A stretch of 64,000 nt of DNA from Fibrobacterota bacterium (GCA_003165595.1 PLWQ01000033.1:27499-91498); one strand, 5' to 3'; numbered from the stretch's first letter, positions 8,546-18,756 are shown. The notes: a model not told the origin generated them from the sequence alone. Made by a program: numbers and translations.

Positions 8546-10171
8546 ATGCGGGACATGTTCTTGAAAAAGGTGGAATTAAAAGTAATTGTTCTCCTGAGCC
8601 TACTAGTCCCTTTTCCCCTATATTCCGTCGATCTTTCCGACGATTCCAAGTTGGATGCCCTTGAGACCTCCAAGTCGAATGCCGGCGCTCTTGGCACATC
8701 TGCCCGCGGCAGCGGCCAATCTTCGGATCAGAATGACATGTTCAATTCAGTCAACCCGGATCAATATTATGTAGGTGGAGGCGATGTCTTCTTCATTTCG
8801 GTTGTTGGCAATGCGTCTATCCAATACACCGGAATAATCAATCAACAATGCGAATTATACCTTCCTGCTCTGGGCGTGATTAAGCTGGGGAAAATATCAC
8901 TCACCGAAGCAAAAAAGAAAATTGCTGAGTTTGTGCAGGGAAAATTAAGAAGAGCAAACACCATATATGTTGAACTGACGAAGGTAAAAAAAATAACGGT
9001 TTCAATAAGCGGCGCGGTTTCTAATCCTGGGACATATTCGTTGCCCGGCGCGTTCAGGGTGCTTGATGCGTTGCGCGCGGCCAACAATAACGTCATGCCG
9101 TCGTATAACGATTGTAATTTTAGAGAAATAATCTGTATTACGGGGGATAGTATCAGAATTATTGATTTGTTTCCTTATTTATTAAGAAACGATGTTGCCT
9201 CAAACCCGTATCTTTATCCAGGTAACACCATTAATATTCCTTACGCCACCCGGCATGTAGTACTTAATGCGCCAATAAGAGCTATTGTCAGCGGATGGGT
9301 TCCCATTAAAGAAAAAGAACCTCTTTCCGAATTTCTTTCTCTCTTTAAATTTGATGCCTCAGCCGACACGGCAAAGATTCTGTTCCGAAGAAATGTACCA
9401 GGCAATCAAAATTCCATCCAGACTGTTGCATGGAACGATGCGGCTTCAATTCTTCTGGAAGACAGAGACATCATAACGATTCCGCAGAAGAAGAATTACT
9501 CCAATATGCCTATGGCTTCCGTCACAGGCGAAGTTGCCAGCCCGGGTACATTTCCAATACTTGGAGATTCGACCACCGCAAGAGACCTTCTGGAATTGGC
9601 GGGAGGAGTTACAATATACGGTGACAAAACCCGTGCGGCGATTGTGCGGCATGGAAGAACAGAAAGTACGGATTCCGCGAAAATCTTGTCCTTGTTAAAA
9701 ATCCAGGCCATGGGAATCCGGCCGGAAATCAATGCCGGACTTTCAAAAATGACATTGCTTCAGGATTATTCGATTATCGAATTGACCGAGTCAAATTATT
9801 CGATAAAACTCTGTCCAAACGACAATATCGTGGTTCCGCGAAGAGACAATTTTGTGTACGTCAGCGGAAATGTCAAAATTCCCGGAGCCTATGAGTATCG
9901 CCCAGACAAACCATGCTCCTATTATGTCAAACTAGCTGGAGGATATACCAACAAGGCGGACAGGACTAATGTTTTTGGAATACGCAATTACAATGGCGTT
10001 TCGCAGGTAATTGACGTAAGCCACATTCGGTCCGCAGATGTCATTGTCGTCCCCGACTCGCAACAGGCTAAATTCCTGACAGTTATTTTTCTACCGATTC
10101 TAACAACGGCAGCAACGATAATTTCCGTCGTTCTGGCACTCTATACAGTAGCGCACTCTTCAGGAAGATAA
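8546..10171 (+). CDS. Wza-like polysaccharide export protein (SLBB)
   Basis: A 541-residue outer-membrane polysaccharide exporter. An N-terminal hydrophobic signal (about 12-27) is followed by a Ser/Asp-rich linker and a Poly_export domain (about 75-150) containing YYVGGGDVFFISVVG. Repeated SLBB beta-grasp modules follow, recognisable by VSISGAVSNPGTYSLPG, ASVTGEVASPGTFPILG and VYVSGNVKIPGAYEYRP. A hydrophobic helix (about 512-535) ends the protein and may be the outer-membrane helix, as in Wza. I see no lipobox cysteine, unlike E. coli Wza. With the Wzz-like, Wzy-like and flippase genes downstream, this indicates a Wzx/Wzy-dependent capsule or exopolysaccharide pathway. Confidence 0.88.
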   Translation: MRDMFLKKVELKVIVLLSLLVPFPLYSVDLSDDSKLDALETSKSNAGALGTSARGSGQSSDQNDMFNSVNPDQYYVGGGDVFFISVVGNASIQYTGIINQQCELYLPALGVIKLGKISLTEAKKKIAEFVQGKLRRANTIYVELTKVKKITVSISGAVSNPGTYSLPGAFRVLDALRAANNNVMPSYNDCNFREIICITGDSIRIIDLFPYLLRNDVASNPYLYPGNTINIPYATRHVVLNAPIRAIVSGWVPIKEKEPLSEFLSLFKFDASADTAKILFRRNVPGNQNSIQTVAWNDAASILLEDRDIITIPQKKNYSNMPMASVTGEVASPGTFPILGDSTTARDLLELAGGVTIYGDKTRAAIVRHGRTESTDSAKILSLLKIQAMGIRPEINAGLSKMTLLQDYSIIELTESNYSIKLCPNDNIVVPRRDNFVYVSGNVKIPGAYEYRPDKPCSYYVKLAGGYTNKADRTNVFGIRNYNGVSQVIDVSHIRSADVIVVPDSQQAKFLTVIFLPILTTAATIISVVLALYTVAHSSGR

Positions 10172-10192
10172 AAGCTAGGAAGACCCTGGTAC

Positions 10193-11368
10193 ATGGAAAA
10201 CCGGATCGACATAAAACCCTATGTGTTCGCCCTCATTCGGCACAGAAGGGCTATTCTGCTTCATTTCCTTATTGTAATAATTGCGGCCTCGGCTTATGCA
10301 TTTTTTGCGGCCAAAAAAGAATATAAGTCAGAAATGGTTTTCTTGCCGCCGATCAGCGAAAATTCGATCAGCAGCATTCTTCCTGGCGTTTCTTTGCCCA
10401 CTTCATCGTCGTCGGATATCATGCCCGAGCAGATCAGCACGATATTCTTGAGCAAAGCCCTTAAGCGCAAAATAATCGACAAATTTGATTTGTACCAGCA
10501 TTATAAGATGAATAAGAACCAAAACAAATTCGAGAACACCGTTAAACTCCTCAACAAGAGCTTGTTTTTGAATTCCGATGAAACCGGGTCTTTTGGATTC
10601 TCAAAGACCATTTCCTTTACCTTGAGCGCGTTCCATACCTCGCGCGATACAGCCTGGCAGATGGTCAAATATTCCTTTGACCTGCTCGATTCCGCAGTTC
10701 GGGCAATTTCGTCCGACAGGGCCCGACTGAATCGAGTATTCATTGAGGCGCAACTTGAAAAAAACAAGATTATTCTGGATAGCCTGCAAACTGCGGTGCG
10801 GAAATTCCAAATCGAGAACAAAGCGTATGACGTTCCGGAGCAGGTTAAGATGACGATTAAGGCATATGCTGATGTTAAGGCCGCGATGCTTGGCAATGAA
10901 ATAAAAATACAAACGATCCATAATGAATTCAGCGGTGAAACGCCGGAAATCGCCGCTTTACAAAAAAGCAACCTTGCCTTGCACGAAAAACTTGGGCAAA
11001 TCGAAACGAGCCAAAACCCGGCGGTCATGCCGAGTTTGGAGAATTCCACGAAGCTGTTGCCGCAATATGCCAACCTGATGCAGGACGTGGAGGTCCGCGA
11101 CCAACTTATTCTGTTTGTTACCAGGGAACTTGAACAAGCGAAAATAAAGGAAGCGAGGAACGTCTCTGGTCTCCTGGTTTCAGACCCACCTTACGTGCCG
11201 GAATACAAGGCGCGGCCAAAGAGAATGGCGATTATGGCGATTATGGTCGGCATTTATATGATGTTTGTTCTTTGTTTCTTCACGGTGGCGGAATTCTACA
11301 GCCTTTCTGTGAAAGACGGCGAATTTATAAACACATTGCGCCAGGCGTTCAAAAGACAATCCGTGTAG
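10193..11368 (+). CDS. Wzz-like chain-length/export co-polymerase
   Basis: A 391-residue inner-membrane protein with the polysaccharide co-polymerase layout. The first transmembrane helix is at about 21-41, a long periplasmic region with predicted coiled coil (about 170-315) follows, the Pro-rich PPYVPEYKARPKR precedes the second transmembrane helix (about 344-365), and a short cytoplasmic tail ends it. No Walker motifs and no tyrosine-rich tail are present, so it lacks the BY-kinase domain of Wzc-type proteins. It probably sets chain length together with the polymerase that follows. It starts 21 nt after the exporter gene. Confidence 0.85.
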   Translation: MENRIDIKPYVFALIRHRRAILLHFLIVIIAASAYAFFAAKKEYKSEMVFLPPISENSISSILPGVSLPTSSSSDIMPEQISTIFLSKALKRKIIDKFDLYQHYKMNKNQNKFENTVKLLNKSLFLNSDETGSFGFSKTISFTLSAFHTSRDTAWQMVKYSFDLLDSAVRAISSDRARLNRVFIEAQLEKNKIILDSLQTAVRKFQIENKAYDVPEQVKMTIKAYADVKAAMLGNEIKIQTIHNEFSGETPEIAALQKSNLALHEKLGQIETSQNPAVMPSLENSTKLLPQYANLMQDVEVRDQLILFVTRELEQAKIKEARNVSGLLVSDPPYVPEYKARPKRMAIMAIMVGIYMMFVLCFFTVAEFYSLSVKDGEFINTLRQAFKRQSV

Positions 11369-11415
11369 GTTCTATCTCGCCCGAAAACTCCTCCCTGTCA
11401 AAAATAGGCGAGAAT

Positions 11416-12837
11416 ATGGTTGCATCGAAGACCATGATGTTGTACGGAAAAGTTCTGAGCAACGGATCTCTTCCCCGGTTGTCCTTGATATTTGTGCCCT
11501 TCTTCTTTCTCCTGTTCATCTTACTTTGCTTTCAAATAAATAGGCCTTTGCTTTCCCTTGTCCCGTGCGCTGCTTTGATCTTGCTGATCGCTTGTGGCTA
11601 TTTTGGAACCATCCGGACGCTTGCGGCGGTTTCGATCTCAACATTTTGCCTATACTATTTGAAAATTATACCGGGCATTTTTACCTTGTTACCCGTAGAA
11701 ATACTCATATTGCTTTGTTTCCTTTTCTTTCCTTTGTTTGTGGGAAAGGATATCCGGAATTTCATACACTCGATCCCGTACAAGAAAAGCATGCTCCTTC
11801 TCTTGTTTTCAATACTTTTGACATCGATGTATATCTTCACAAAGTCGAACAACTACTTTGGACAGGCTGCTTACGGAAATTCAAAAGTTATCATATTTGT
11901 CCTGGGCTTTATTCTTGTGTTCTACTTACTTTATTATGAATTCATTTCAATCAGGATGGTTCTCAACTGCATTACAAGCGCTGGCGCCATATTCCTGGCA
12001 ATCATCGTCCTCTTTTATTTGAAAAACGGTGGATTGCGAGTAGTTCTTTCCGAGAGAATCGGAACAAGTATTGATATAGGCCCGAACACAATCGCCATGG
12101 CTCTGGACATGATCTTTCCCGTCACTTTCTTTTCCGCCCTGTATTGCAAGAGGAACATAATAACAAAAACAGCGTTGTTCTTGCTTTCGTTTCTATATCT
12201 TATTGTTCTGTTTTTGACCTATTCTAGGGGCAGTATTTTTGGGTTGATCGCGTTGGGTGTTTTTCTGGTTTTCCATAAAATCAAATTGCATAAAATCGCA
12301 ATATTTATGGTTATCTTGCTTTTGTCCCTTACAGTTTGGCAGGAAGGAATCTTTAAGAGATTCAATGCGCAGGATCGCGCCGTAATGGAATCCAATTTTG
12401 ATCGTGTAGTCCTACTGCAATCGGCAATGAAAATGATAAGAGAAAACCATATAATCTTTGGAAACGGGATGCTGACGTTCAGCCTCGCAAAATATGATTA
12501 CTCTTTCCCTAAATGGGCAGACAAACAAAAAGGCCTCTCTACCCACAGTCTTTATGTGGAACATTTTGTCGGCCTTGGTCTTTTTGGAATGCTTGGTATT
12601 TCGTCCATGCTATTTGGTACCTTATTCTCACTGGTGCGCTTGAAAGTGCCGGATAGCAACGAGGGAATCAAATTCGGACTTCTGTTTTCGTTGCTTTCAT
12701 GCATGCTGCACGGCTTTGTTGACTGCCAGGTGGGAAACCCAGCCTTCTCCCTGCCGCTTTTGGCGATTCTGGCATGTTCGGCAATTCTGAAATATAGGAA
12801 TGGCGACAAGCCTAGAAATCAACCAGAATCAGTTTGA
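11416..12837 (+). CDS. O-antigen polymerase/ligase-like membrane protein
   Basis: A 473-residue polytopic membrane protein with about a dozen hydrophobic segments. The Wzy_C/O-antigen-ligase motif region is clear: LTYSRGSIFGLIALGVF, then a large loop with GNGMLTFSLAKYDYSFP, then STHSLYVEHFVGLGLFGMLG containing the conserved His. ATG 11416 is chosen since AGGCGAG lies just upstream and the frame before it is not hydrophobic. It would polymerise repeat units in the periplasm or ligate the glycan to an acceptor; sequence alone does not separate these roles. Confidence 0.82.
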   Translation: MVASKTMMLYGKVLSNGSLPRLSLIFVPFFFLLFILLCFQINRPLLSLVPCAALILLIACGYFGTIRTLAAVSISTFCLYYLKIIPGIFTLLPVEILILLCFLFFPLFVGKDIRNFIHSIPYKKSMLLLLFSILLTSMYIFTKSNNYFGQAAYGNSKVIIFVLGFILVFYLLYYEFISIRMVLNCITSAGAIFLAIIVLFYLKNGGLRVVLSERIGTSIDIGPNTIAMALDMIFPVTFFSALYCKRNIITKTALFLLSFLYLIVLFLTYSRGSIFGLIALGVFLVFHKIKLHKIAIFMVILLLSLTVWQEGIFKRFNAQDRAVMESNFDRVVLLQSAMKMIRENHIIFGNGMLTFSLAKYDYSFPKWADKQKGLSTHSLYVEHFVGLGLFGMLGISSMLFGTLFSLVRLKVPDSNEGIKFGLLFSLLSCMLHGFVDCQVGNPAFSLPLLAILACSAILKYRNGDKPRNQPESV

Positions 12838-12866
12838 AACCGAACAAATCAACCGACACATTTGGT

Positions 12867-12904
12867 AAGTGTATTTTTGTTGTCTTCCATAAACACACTT
12901 TTGT
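12867..12904 (+). terminator. Possible terminator after the Wzy-like gene
   Basis: AAGTGTATTT (12867-12876) can pair with AAACACACTT (12891-12900) over 9 of 10 positions, with a 14-nt loop and a short T-rich tail. The stem is AT-rich, so this is a weak candidate only. Confidence 0.3.
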
Positions 12905-12924
12905 CAATGCAATAGAGATTAGCC

Positions 12925-13881
12925 ATGAAAATTCTCTACGTCTATGATGAACCGGGCTGGGCCATTCAAAAGGTTGGAGAGCTGTGGTTTGACGGCCTTA
13001 ACGGCCTTACGGGAATTGAGACAAACTTCTGTTCATTCAAGAATCTTCCGAAAATCCGAACCAGCAGATTTGATATCATTTGGTATGGTTATTTGGGAAC
13101 TTTTTTTAAAGAGATAAAACCTTCACAAAAGCCGTCATTTCTTCATAGAATACCTCCCGTAAAAAACATCGTAGCCTTAGGGAGAAGCGTTATTGCCGTT
13201 CACGATCCGAGCGAGCTATTCCCCTTGTCTCGACAATGGCAGGAGAGCGGGATCGGCCGGAAAATGCGATGGATACTTGGGAACGCTTTGGGGGTGGTTA
13301 CTGTCTGCAAAGAAATGGAGGAGGTTCTTTTGCGGAAGAAAATCAAGGCTTGCACTATTTCCACCATGAGCAGTCTGAACCCTCGGGACGAAAACGACAT
13401 TGTTACCAATAAGTGTTCTGCTTATGCAGCGTACAATCCTTATCCCCGTAAAAACAGTCCCTTGATGGAAAAGCTGAAATCGTTCTGTTTAGATACTTTG
13501 GGGATAAGTTTCGAATACAAATTGGGGCGCATACTGCTTTCGGAAAAAGAATATGTCAGCCAACTGGACTCCCATGAAATTTATCTGTGCACCTCGTTGC
13601 AGGAAGGAGGACCGATTCCGGCAATGGATGCGATGGTTCGCGGTGCTGTTGTTTTGTCAACGCCGGTTGGACAGATGCCTGAAATTATCACCAATGGCGA
13701 AAATGGATTTCTTTGTTCAAGTGAGGATGATTTCAAACGATATCTTCGACTTCTGGCCGACGACCACAACCAACTCCAGCGGTTGCGTTTGGCGAGCAGG
13801 CGTAAGATTGTTCTGCTTCGCAATAGGGAAGAAATACAAAAGAACATGCTTAGATTCCTTCAGCAACTTCGAACCACATGA
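12925..13881 (+). CDS. GT-B glycosyltransferase (GT4-like)
   Basis: A 318-residue protein, short for a GT4. The C-terminal half holds the family pattern: TSLQEGGPIPAMDAMVRGAV with glutamates in the donor site, then STPVGQMPEIITNGENGFLC. The N-terminal half begins MKILYVYDEPGWA, typical of the first beta strand. Its 3' end overlaps the flippase gene by 4 nt (ATGA), so it is coupled to export machinery. Donor and acceptor are unknown. Confidence 0.75.
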   Translation: MKILYVYDEPGWAIQKVGELWFDGLNGLTGIETNFCSFKNLPKIRTSRFDIIWYGYLGTFFKEIKPSQKPSFLHRIPPVKNIVALGRSVIAVHDPSELFPLSRQWQESGIGRKMRWILGNALGVVTVCKEMEEVLLRKKIKACTISTMSSLNPRDENDIVTNKCSAYAAYNPYPRKNSPLMEKLKSFCLDTLGISFEYKLGRILLSEKEYVSQLDSHEIYLCTSLQEGGPIPAMDAMVRGAVVLSTPVGQMPEIITNGENGFLCSSEDDFKRYLRLLADDHNQLQRLRLASRRKIVLLRNREEIQKNMLRFLQQLRTT

Positions 13882-15425
13882 AGAAACTATTCTTCTCTTC
13901 CGAGTCTTTCAAGAAAGGCTACCTTCGTTCCTCCGGCCTTAATATTATTTCAAAATTCGTTGCGTTTTTCAATACTCTGCTGATCGCCTATTTCTTTGGA
14001 ACTACAACTTCAACAGATTTCTATTTCTTTTGCATTGGCCTCGTTACGACCGTGTCCGCTTTCTTGACCGCCCTGGACATCAGTATCCTGATACCGGAAT
14101 CCATGCGCATCAAAGCGCAGCAATCCGAACCGGAGTTGCAACGCTTTCTCACCACATTTCTTTTCCTGGCGGCGGCGTTGTGTGTCGTTGTTTCACTGAT
14201 GGTGCTTATAAATCCCCAAAGCTCATTCATTCTTATATCAAAGTTCACGAAGGAAGTGCTAAACGCGAACTTGCTTATTGTCTATTTGTCCATGCCACTT
14301 CTTCTGCTCATTACGGTCAATACGTTCCTGACCGATATCCTTATTTCGTACAAGTTCTTCAGTGTTTCCGTTCTGTCCGGACTATTGAATTCGGTTCTTT
14401 CCATCCTCATCATAGTCGTATTCCATTCGAGCCTCCACATTCTTAGTATCCTTCTAAGCCTTCTTATTGCAAACCTTATCCAGCTTTTCATCAATGTTGT
14501 TCTGATGAAGAGCAGGCTGGGCTGGACATTTTGCCCGAGTGTCAAGGGTATCAAACGGAAAATAATTACCGACAGCATTGTGGCGCAGGCAGGCAATTTT
14601 ACAACGCTTCTCTCAACCTATGTTCCCCTGTGGCTCATATCAAGCTTTTCATCCGGTGTCCTGTCTTCCGTTAGCTACGCTTCAAGAATCCCGGATTTTA
14701 TTGCGCTGTTTGTTACGACGCAGTTCGGAACCGTTACGGGGATAAAGTTTAATGAATTGTATGCACAAAAGAGAACGGATGAAATTCGAAGGGTGTATGT
14801 TGAAGCCTCGGCCTTCCTGCAATTTGTTCTTGTCCCGATTTGCATTCTTGTCTTTATTTTCAGCGAGGATATCGTGGCTGTTCTTTTCGGCCATGGGGCT
14901 TTTAACAGGACGTCCGTCGCGAATACCGGGGAGCTCATGAAATATTTTGTGCTCATATTGCCATTCACAGCCCATAATACGCTGGTGGCCAGGTTATTCA
15001 TGGCCGCACAGAAAATAAAGAACTCATTTATTTTTCAAATGGTGATGAATGGCATTATGGTTATCGTGGTCTATGCGCTTATCAAAATGGTGGGCCCCAA
15101 AGGGTTGCCGATCGGCGTTTTGGCTACTTATGTTCTGATTTGTATTACATCGGATATAATCATGAAGAAGAATTTTGATTTTATCCCTTACAAAAAGACT
15201 CTTGTTTACAGCTTGAAGTGTTTGTTGATAAATTCGCCGGTATTCCTGATTGTGGCAGTTCTTAACAGAGTCATAGATTTGCATTCTTTATGGTACATGG
15301 GAGCAGTTGCCATTTTTTATGGCCTTGTACTTGTCATGCTCAATCATATTTTTAAGGTAAATACAACAATATCCGAGGCGGTGACGATCGCTTTGAGAAT
15401 CGGGAAAATGCATTCAAAGGAATAG
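13878..15425 (+). CDS. MurJ/MviN-like lipid-linked oligosaccharide flippase
   Basis: A 515-residue membrane protein with about 13-14 hydrophobic helices and the MOP-superfamily MurJ signature: ISKFVAFFNTLLIAYFFGT near the N terminus, VSYASRIPDFIALFVTTQFGTV mid-protein, and LFGHGAFNRTSVANTGELMKYF. In a polysaccharide locus such a protein most likely acts as the Wzx-type flippase that moves undecaprenyl-linked repeat units to the periplasm. Being a general lipid II flippase is a less likely alternative. The start overlaps the preceding glycosyltransferase stop. Confidence 0.85.
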   Translation: MKKLFFSSESFKKGYLRSSGLNIISKFVAFFNTLLIAYFFGTTTSTDFYFFCIGLVTTVSAFLTALDISILIPESMRIKAQQSEPELQRFLTTFLFLAAALCVVVSLMVLINPQSSFILISKFTKEVLNANLLIVYLSMPLLLLITVNTFLTDILISYKFFSVSVLSGLLNSVLSILIIVVFHSSLHILSILLSLLIANLIQLFINVVLMKSRLGWTFCPSVKGIKRKIITDSIVAQAGNFTTLLSTYVPLWLISSFSSGVLSSVSYASRIPDFIALFVTTQFGTVTGIKFNELYAQKRTDEIRRVYVEASAFLQFVLVPICILVFIFSEDIVAVLFGHGAFNRTSVANTGELMKYFVLILPFTAHNTLVARLFMAAQKIKNSFIFQMVMNGIMVIVVYALIKMVGPKGLPIGVLATYVLICITSDIIMKKNFDFIPYKKTLVYSLKCLLINSPVFLIVAVLNRVIDLHSLWYMGAVAIFYGLVLVMLNHIFKVNTTISEAVTIALRIGKMHSKE

Positions 15426-15586
15426 AGGAAAACGATAACGTAGTTTCGTAAGTTCTCCTGTCTATGATTATCAACACCTTAGCTGTTCGGTAGGAAATCC
15501 GTTTGCATCGCCACCTTTGACAAAGAGATCAACGGACTGTATTTTCTAAGCTCTGGAGAAGCACCAATTTATCATAAAGGAACGCT

Positions 15587-16408
15587 ATGGAAACTAATGA
15601 AAGCATCTATGCAAAATCCCGCACGGTGGAGAATATCAAAGACTGTTATTTCTATCAAACAGTAGAATTGCCGGGCTTTGGCCTCCTCAAGGGGGAGTGG
15701 GATTTGCGCGGCAGGGTGGACGAATATTTCGGGTTTGTACCCTTTAAAGGGAAGCGGATCCTGGAATTGGGTACTGCCAACGGGTTCTTGTGCTTCGAAA
15801 TGGAAAAAAGAGGCGCGGATGTCGTGGGATACGATCTCTCGGAAAAAGATGATTGGGATATAGTTCCGTTTGCCGGGAAAATCACCGAAGAGCAGATACA
15901 AGACCGGAAAAAAGCAATACGGGGTATCAATAATGCATGGTGGCTCACGCACCGCCTTCTTGGTTCAAAGGCACATGTAGTCTATGGGACCGTATACAAC
16001 GTCCCGCAGGACCTAGGCATGGTGGATATAGTGACCTTTGGAAGCATACTGCTACACCTGAGGGACCCTTTTCTTGCTTTGCAGAAGGCTTCGACGCTTG
16101 CTCGCGAGAGTATCATAGTTACCGAATGGCAAAGGAACATACCAAGAGCAGTGTACTCCCCGATTATTCCCAATTTCGTTCGAAAGAAATACATTAACCC
16201 AATCCTCTATGCCCCGCTCTTTTTACCCGATCCTGATAATCAAAGTTCCTGGGCAACATGGTGGTATTTTACCCCGGAAACTATTGTCCGTTTCCTCAAA
16301 ATCCTGGGCTTTCCTCAAGCAAGGGTGACTTTTCACAAAGAAAAGTTTTCAGAATCCAAGAAACCAATTAACCTTTTTACCGTTGTGGGGACAAGAGGAA
16401 AGGTGTAA
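15587..16408 (+). CDS. Class I SAM-dependent methyltransferase
   Basis: A 273-residue methyltransferase. The SAM-binding motif I is ILELGTANGFLCFEM (about 53-67), followed by VVGYDLSE (acidic residue after beta 2), then a central VDIVTFGSILLHLRDP (motif II/III region) and IIVTEW. AAGGAA precedes ATG 15587. A long insertion around 95-130 precedes the central motif. It is the last plus-strand gene of this block, 161 nt after the flippase. It may methylate a sugar or a terminal residue of the glycan; the target is unknown. Confidence 0.8.
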   Translation: METNESIYAKSRTVENIKDCYFYQTVELPGFGLLKGEWDLRGRVDEYFGFVPFKGKRILELGTANGFLCFEMEKRGADVVGYDLSEKDDWDIVPFAGKITEEQIQDRKKAIRGINNAWWLTHRLLGSKAHVVYGTVYNVPQDLGMVDIVTFGSILLHLRDPFLALQKASTLARESIIVTEWQRNIPRAVYSPIIPNFVRKKYINPILYAPLFLPDPDNQSSWATWWYFTPETIVRFLKILGFPQARVTFHKEKFSESKKPINLFTVVGTRGKV

Positions 16409-16457
16409 GCAAGGATATTGCACAATTTCCTGACCGCATAATAAACCACTCCGCCGC

Positions 16458-17987
16458 TCAAAAATACCGCAATTCCCTGCAACCCCTTCCTCGGGAAAAA
16501 AATCCCGGCAGGTTCGCAAATGCATTCAAGCGGATTTCCGCAGGAGAACGCACGAGGATGATTTCCTTGATGTTTCTTGTCTCAAGAAGTACTCTGAGCT
16601 GATTGGTATTGTACTCTGAAAAAAGCTGGGGAGGATCAGTCGCAAGAAGATTGCCAACGTGGTATACCGGCTCCGGATAGTAGGACGATGTTCCCCACAT
16701 TGTCTTGCAGTTCGGATGCGAAATTGTCCTGTACACTGCAGCTTTGTCAAAAAACCAAACGAGCATTCTATCCGTGCAGGGAAATCCGAAAAGGAGCCTT
16801 GTCGAATCCTGGTTGTTGACAATAGGAACCAATGCATCATACAGGACCTTGTCCTTTTTCTGGTTTTGCCATTCGTCCTTCACCAAGCCGGGTTCAACCT
16901 GAAAATGGTGATGCCTGAGATTTACTTGCCAGAACAGACTCCCCGCCATTATGGCTATTCCTGCCAGGAGCAGGAACCAATTCTTCCGGCGCAATCCAAT
17001 CATCAGAAACAGCGCAGTTCCAATCAATAATGGCAGATAATAGGAAGCCTTATCGGGATTCAAATAGTAACAGATGGTGTTCAAAACGGAAAACAGGAAA
17101 AGGGTACGGATTGCCCAGCCCTGCCTGTTCCAGGCTTGCTCTATGATGTGTCCTCGCAAATTGGATACCGCAATAAATGCGAGAACCACTATGGCTGCGG
17201 AACCAATAAGTCCCCCACCAAGGGAGAAAAGCTGTTGTATCTCCCAGATTGAAGCTTGAAGATGAGTATGGTAGCTTCTTGTTCCGCTCAGGAACTGTAT
17301 CCCGTATAAATGAATAACGGGATACAAGAACAGCACCGAGAACAGCAAAGATGATACGAGTAATCCGACGATAATCCAAATTCTAGCTGCCAACGGACGA
17401 GATTGCTTTTCGAAAATGATCGCACCAACCGCGGAAGGAAGGAAGAGAAACGCGGTCAACCGCGTGCTCACGCCCAAAGCAACCAGAATGCCAGCGACCA
17501 CGGAGGCTGCCAATGCACGGGGCAATCTTACCGACGGCTTTGAACAAAATGATAATACTATGGCTGCTGCAACCACAAAGAGTATCGAGACAGTGTAATC
17601 CATTGCCACGAAAGCGGTCATCATCCATAGAGGTACTGCGGCAAAGAAAATGCCGACGAGAAGCACCGTCAAAGGTTCTCCTCCGGCAAGCAATCCAAGA
17701 CAAAAAACCAGAGCAACCACAACTATTGAACAAGCTGCAACCGTGACTTTTGCCGGTCGGGCATCGGTTTGTGAGATGAAAAATGACATGCAACGCTCGA
17801 ATACCGGAAATCCCGGAAGTCGGGACGGTTCATACGGTTGATGATGTGCAAGCAGTTCCGCTACATGGGCTACGAGAAAAGCGTCACGGTCCGAACCGTA
17901 GGAGATTTTCTCTGAGAATACGGCAAGTGACAGATAGAGAATAGCTACGGCGAGTATCGCTCCGCCAAAGACAACCAACTTGTTCAT
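16458..17987 (-). CDS. GT-C membrane glycosyltransferase (GT39/ArnT-like)
   Basis: A 509-residue integral membrane protein with about 10-12 helices in the first 370 residues and a C-terminal soluble part. The first periplasmic loop contains SYGSDRDAFLVAHVAELL, with the acidic residues expected of a GT-C transferase using a polyprenyl-phosphate sugar donor. LPGFPVFE and the THLQASIWE loop are also typical of GT39-like proteins. It is at the end of the long minus-strand run. It probably decorates lipid or glycan in the periplasm; acceptor unknown. Confidence 0.72.
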   Translation of the reverse strand: MNKLVVFGGAILAVAILYLSLAVFSEKISYGSDRDAFLVAHVAELLAHHQPYEPSRLPGFPVFERCMSFFISQTDARPAKVTVAACSIVVVALVFCLGLLAGGEPLTVLLVGIFFAAVPLWMMTAFVAMDYTVSILFVVAAAIVLSFCSKPSVRLPRALAASVVAGILVALGVSTRLTAFLFLPSAVGAIIFEKQSRPLAARIWIIVGLLVSSLLFSVLFLYPVIHLYGIQFLSGTRSYHTHLQASIWEIQQLFSLGGGLIGSAAIVVLAFIAVSNLRGHIIEQAWNRQGWAIRTLFLFSVLNTICYYLNPDKASYYLPLLIGTALFLMIGLRRKNWFLLLAGIAIMAGSLFWQVNLRHHHFQVEPGLVKDEWQNQKKDKVLYDALVPIVNNQDSTRLLFGFPCTDRMLVWFFDKAAVYRTISHPNCKTMWGTSSYYPEPVYHVGNLLATDPPQLFSEYNTNQLRVLLETRNIKEIILVRSPAEIRLNAFANLPGFFSRGRGCRELRYF

Positions 17988-18108
17988 CTCGACGATTTTC
18001 CCGTCTTGGGATGGAAATTTACTTTCACGCTAACCGATCCTTTGAAACCATAGCCAATTGCCCACTCATGCGCCTCAAGGATTGTGCAAGTGGCCAAGAA
18101 CGGTGGTG

Positions 18109-18756
18109 TCAAGCCTTTCTCGCCAACACCCTGTATGCGGAAGAAATACGATGCACGTACGCATTCGAATGCTTGCATTGATATCGCAATATCGGAAAGA
18201 TCAGGTATCTCAATGCTCTGTAGAAAACAGATTGTTTGGATGTCAACCACTCCTGCATTATCCATGATACGGTGTGATAGACATTGAGAAAGCCTTCGAT
18301 CGTAACGACTTCAAAATGATTTGTTTCAACTATTCTTTGCAAACCATCCTTTGTAAACCTTTGAAAGTCCGTTGGGTCCAGATGTTCCGGTTGAAGAAAC
18401 GGGACGGCTAGGTAGAGGTAACCGCCCTTTTTCATGACCCGATAGAATTCCCGCATTACCCTCAACGGGTCTTCTACATGTTCCAGCACAGCGTTGCACA
18501 CGATCGCATCAAAAAAATCGTCTTCAACCGGAATTTCATGAAGGGGAGAATAAATGTGGATATTCTTGTTATGAATGCCTGTTGGAATATCCTGGTTGTA
18601 TAATTCCCCTTCCACTAGATGAGATATATCTCTATCCCCGGCTCCGGCGTTCAGCACCCTTCCTTTTAAATACTTCACATATTCACCAATCTGTGAATCA
18701 ATGGAAGGCCAGTAGGTTGCAGTATTGAAAAAGGATCTTATTCTATCTAGTTTCAT
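18109..18756 (-). CDS. Class I SAM-dependent methyltransferase
   Basis: A 215-residue methyltransferase. Motif I is VLNAGAGDRDIS, followed by CNAVLEHVEDPLRVMREFYRVMKKGGYLYLAVPF, the Methyltransf_11 central region. The C terminus, HRISSAYRVLARKA, fits a normal family end. ATG 18756 is chosen because it lies 16 nt after the upstream gene's stop and follows GGGAC; the frame also opens at 18798, which would overlap that gene by 26 nt. A second open frame covers 17984-18265 but looks like a shadow. About 120 nt separate this gene from the GT-C gene downstream. Confidence 0.8.
   Translation of the reverse strand: MKLDRIRSFFNTATYWPSIDSQIGEYVKYLKGRVLNAGAGDRDISHLVEGELYNQDIPTGIHNKNIHIYSPLHEIPVEDDFFDAIVCNAVLEHVEDPLRVMREFYRVMKKGGYLYLAVPFLQPEHLDPTDFQRFTKDGLQRIVETNHFEVVTIEGFLNVYHTVSWIMQEWLTSKQSVFYRALRYLIFPILRYQCKHSNAYVHRISSAYRVLARKA

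Noticed and set aside
17984-18265. A 93-codon minus-strand frame overlapping the methyltransferase and the GT-C start, suggesting a frameshift
   Set aside because: The methyltransferase already ends in a natural family C terminus (HRISSAYRVLARKA), so no frameshift is needed. The 4-nt overlap with the next gene keeps a slight doubt.
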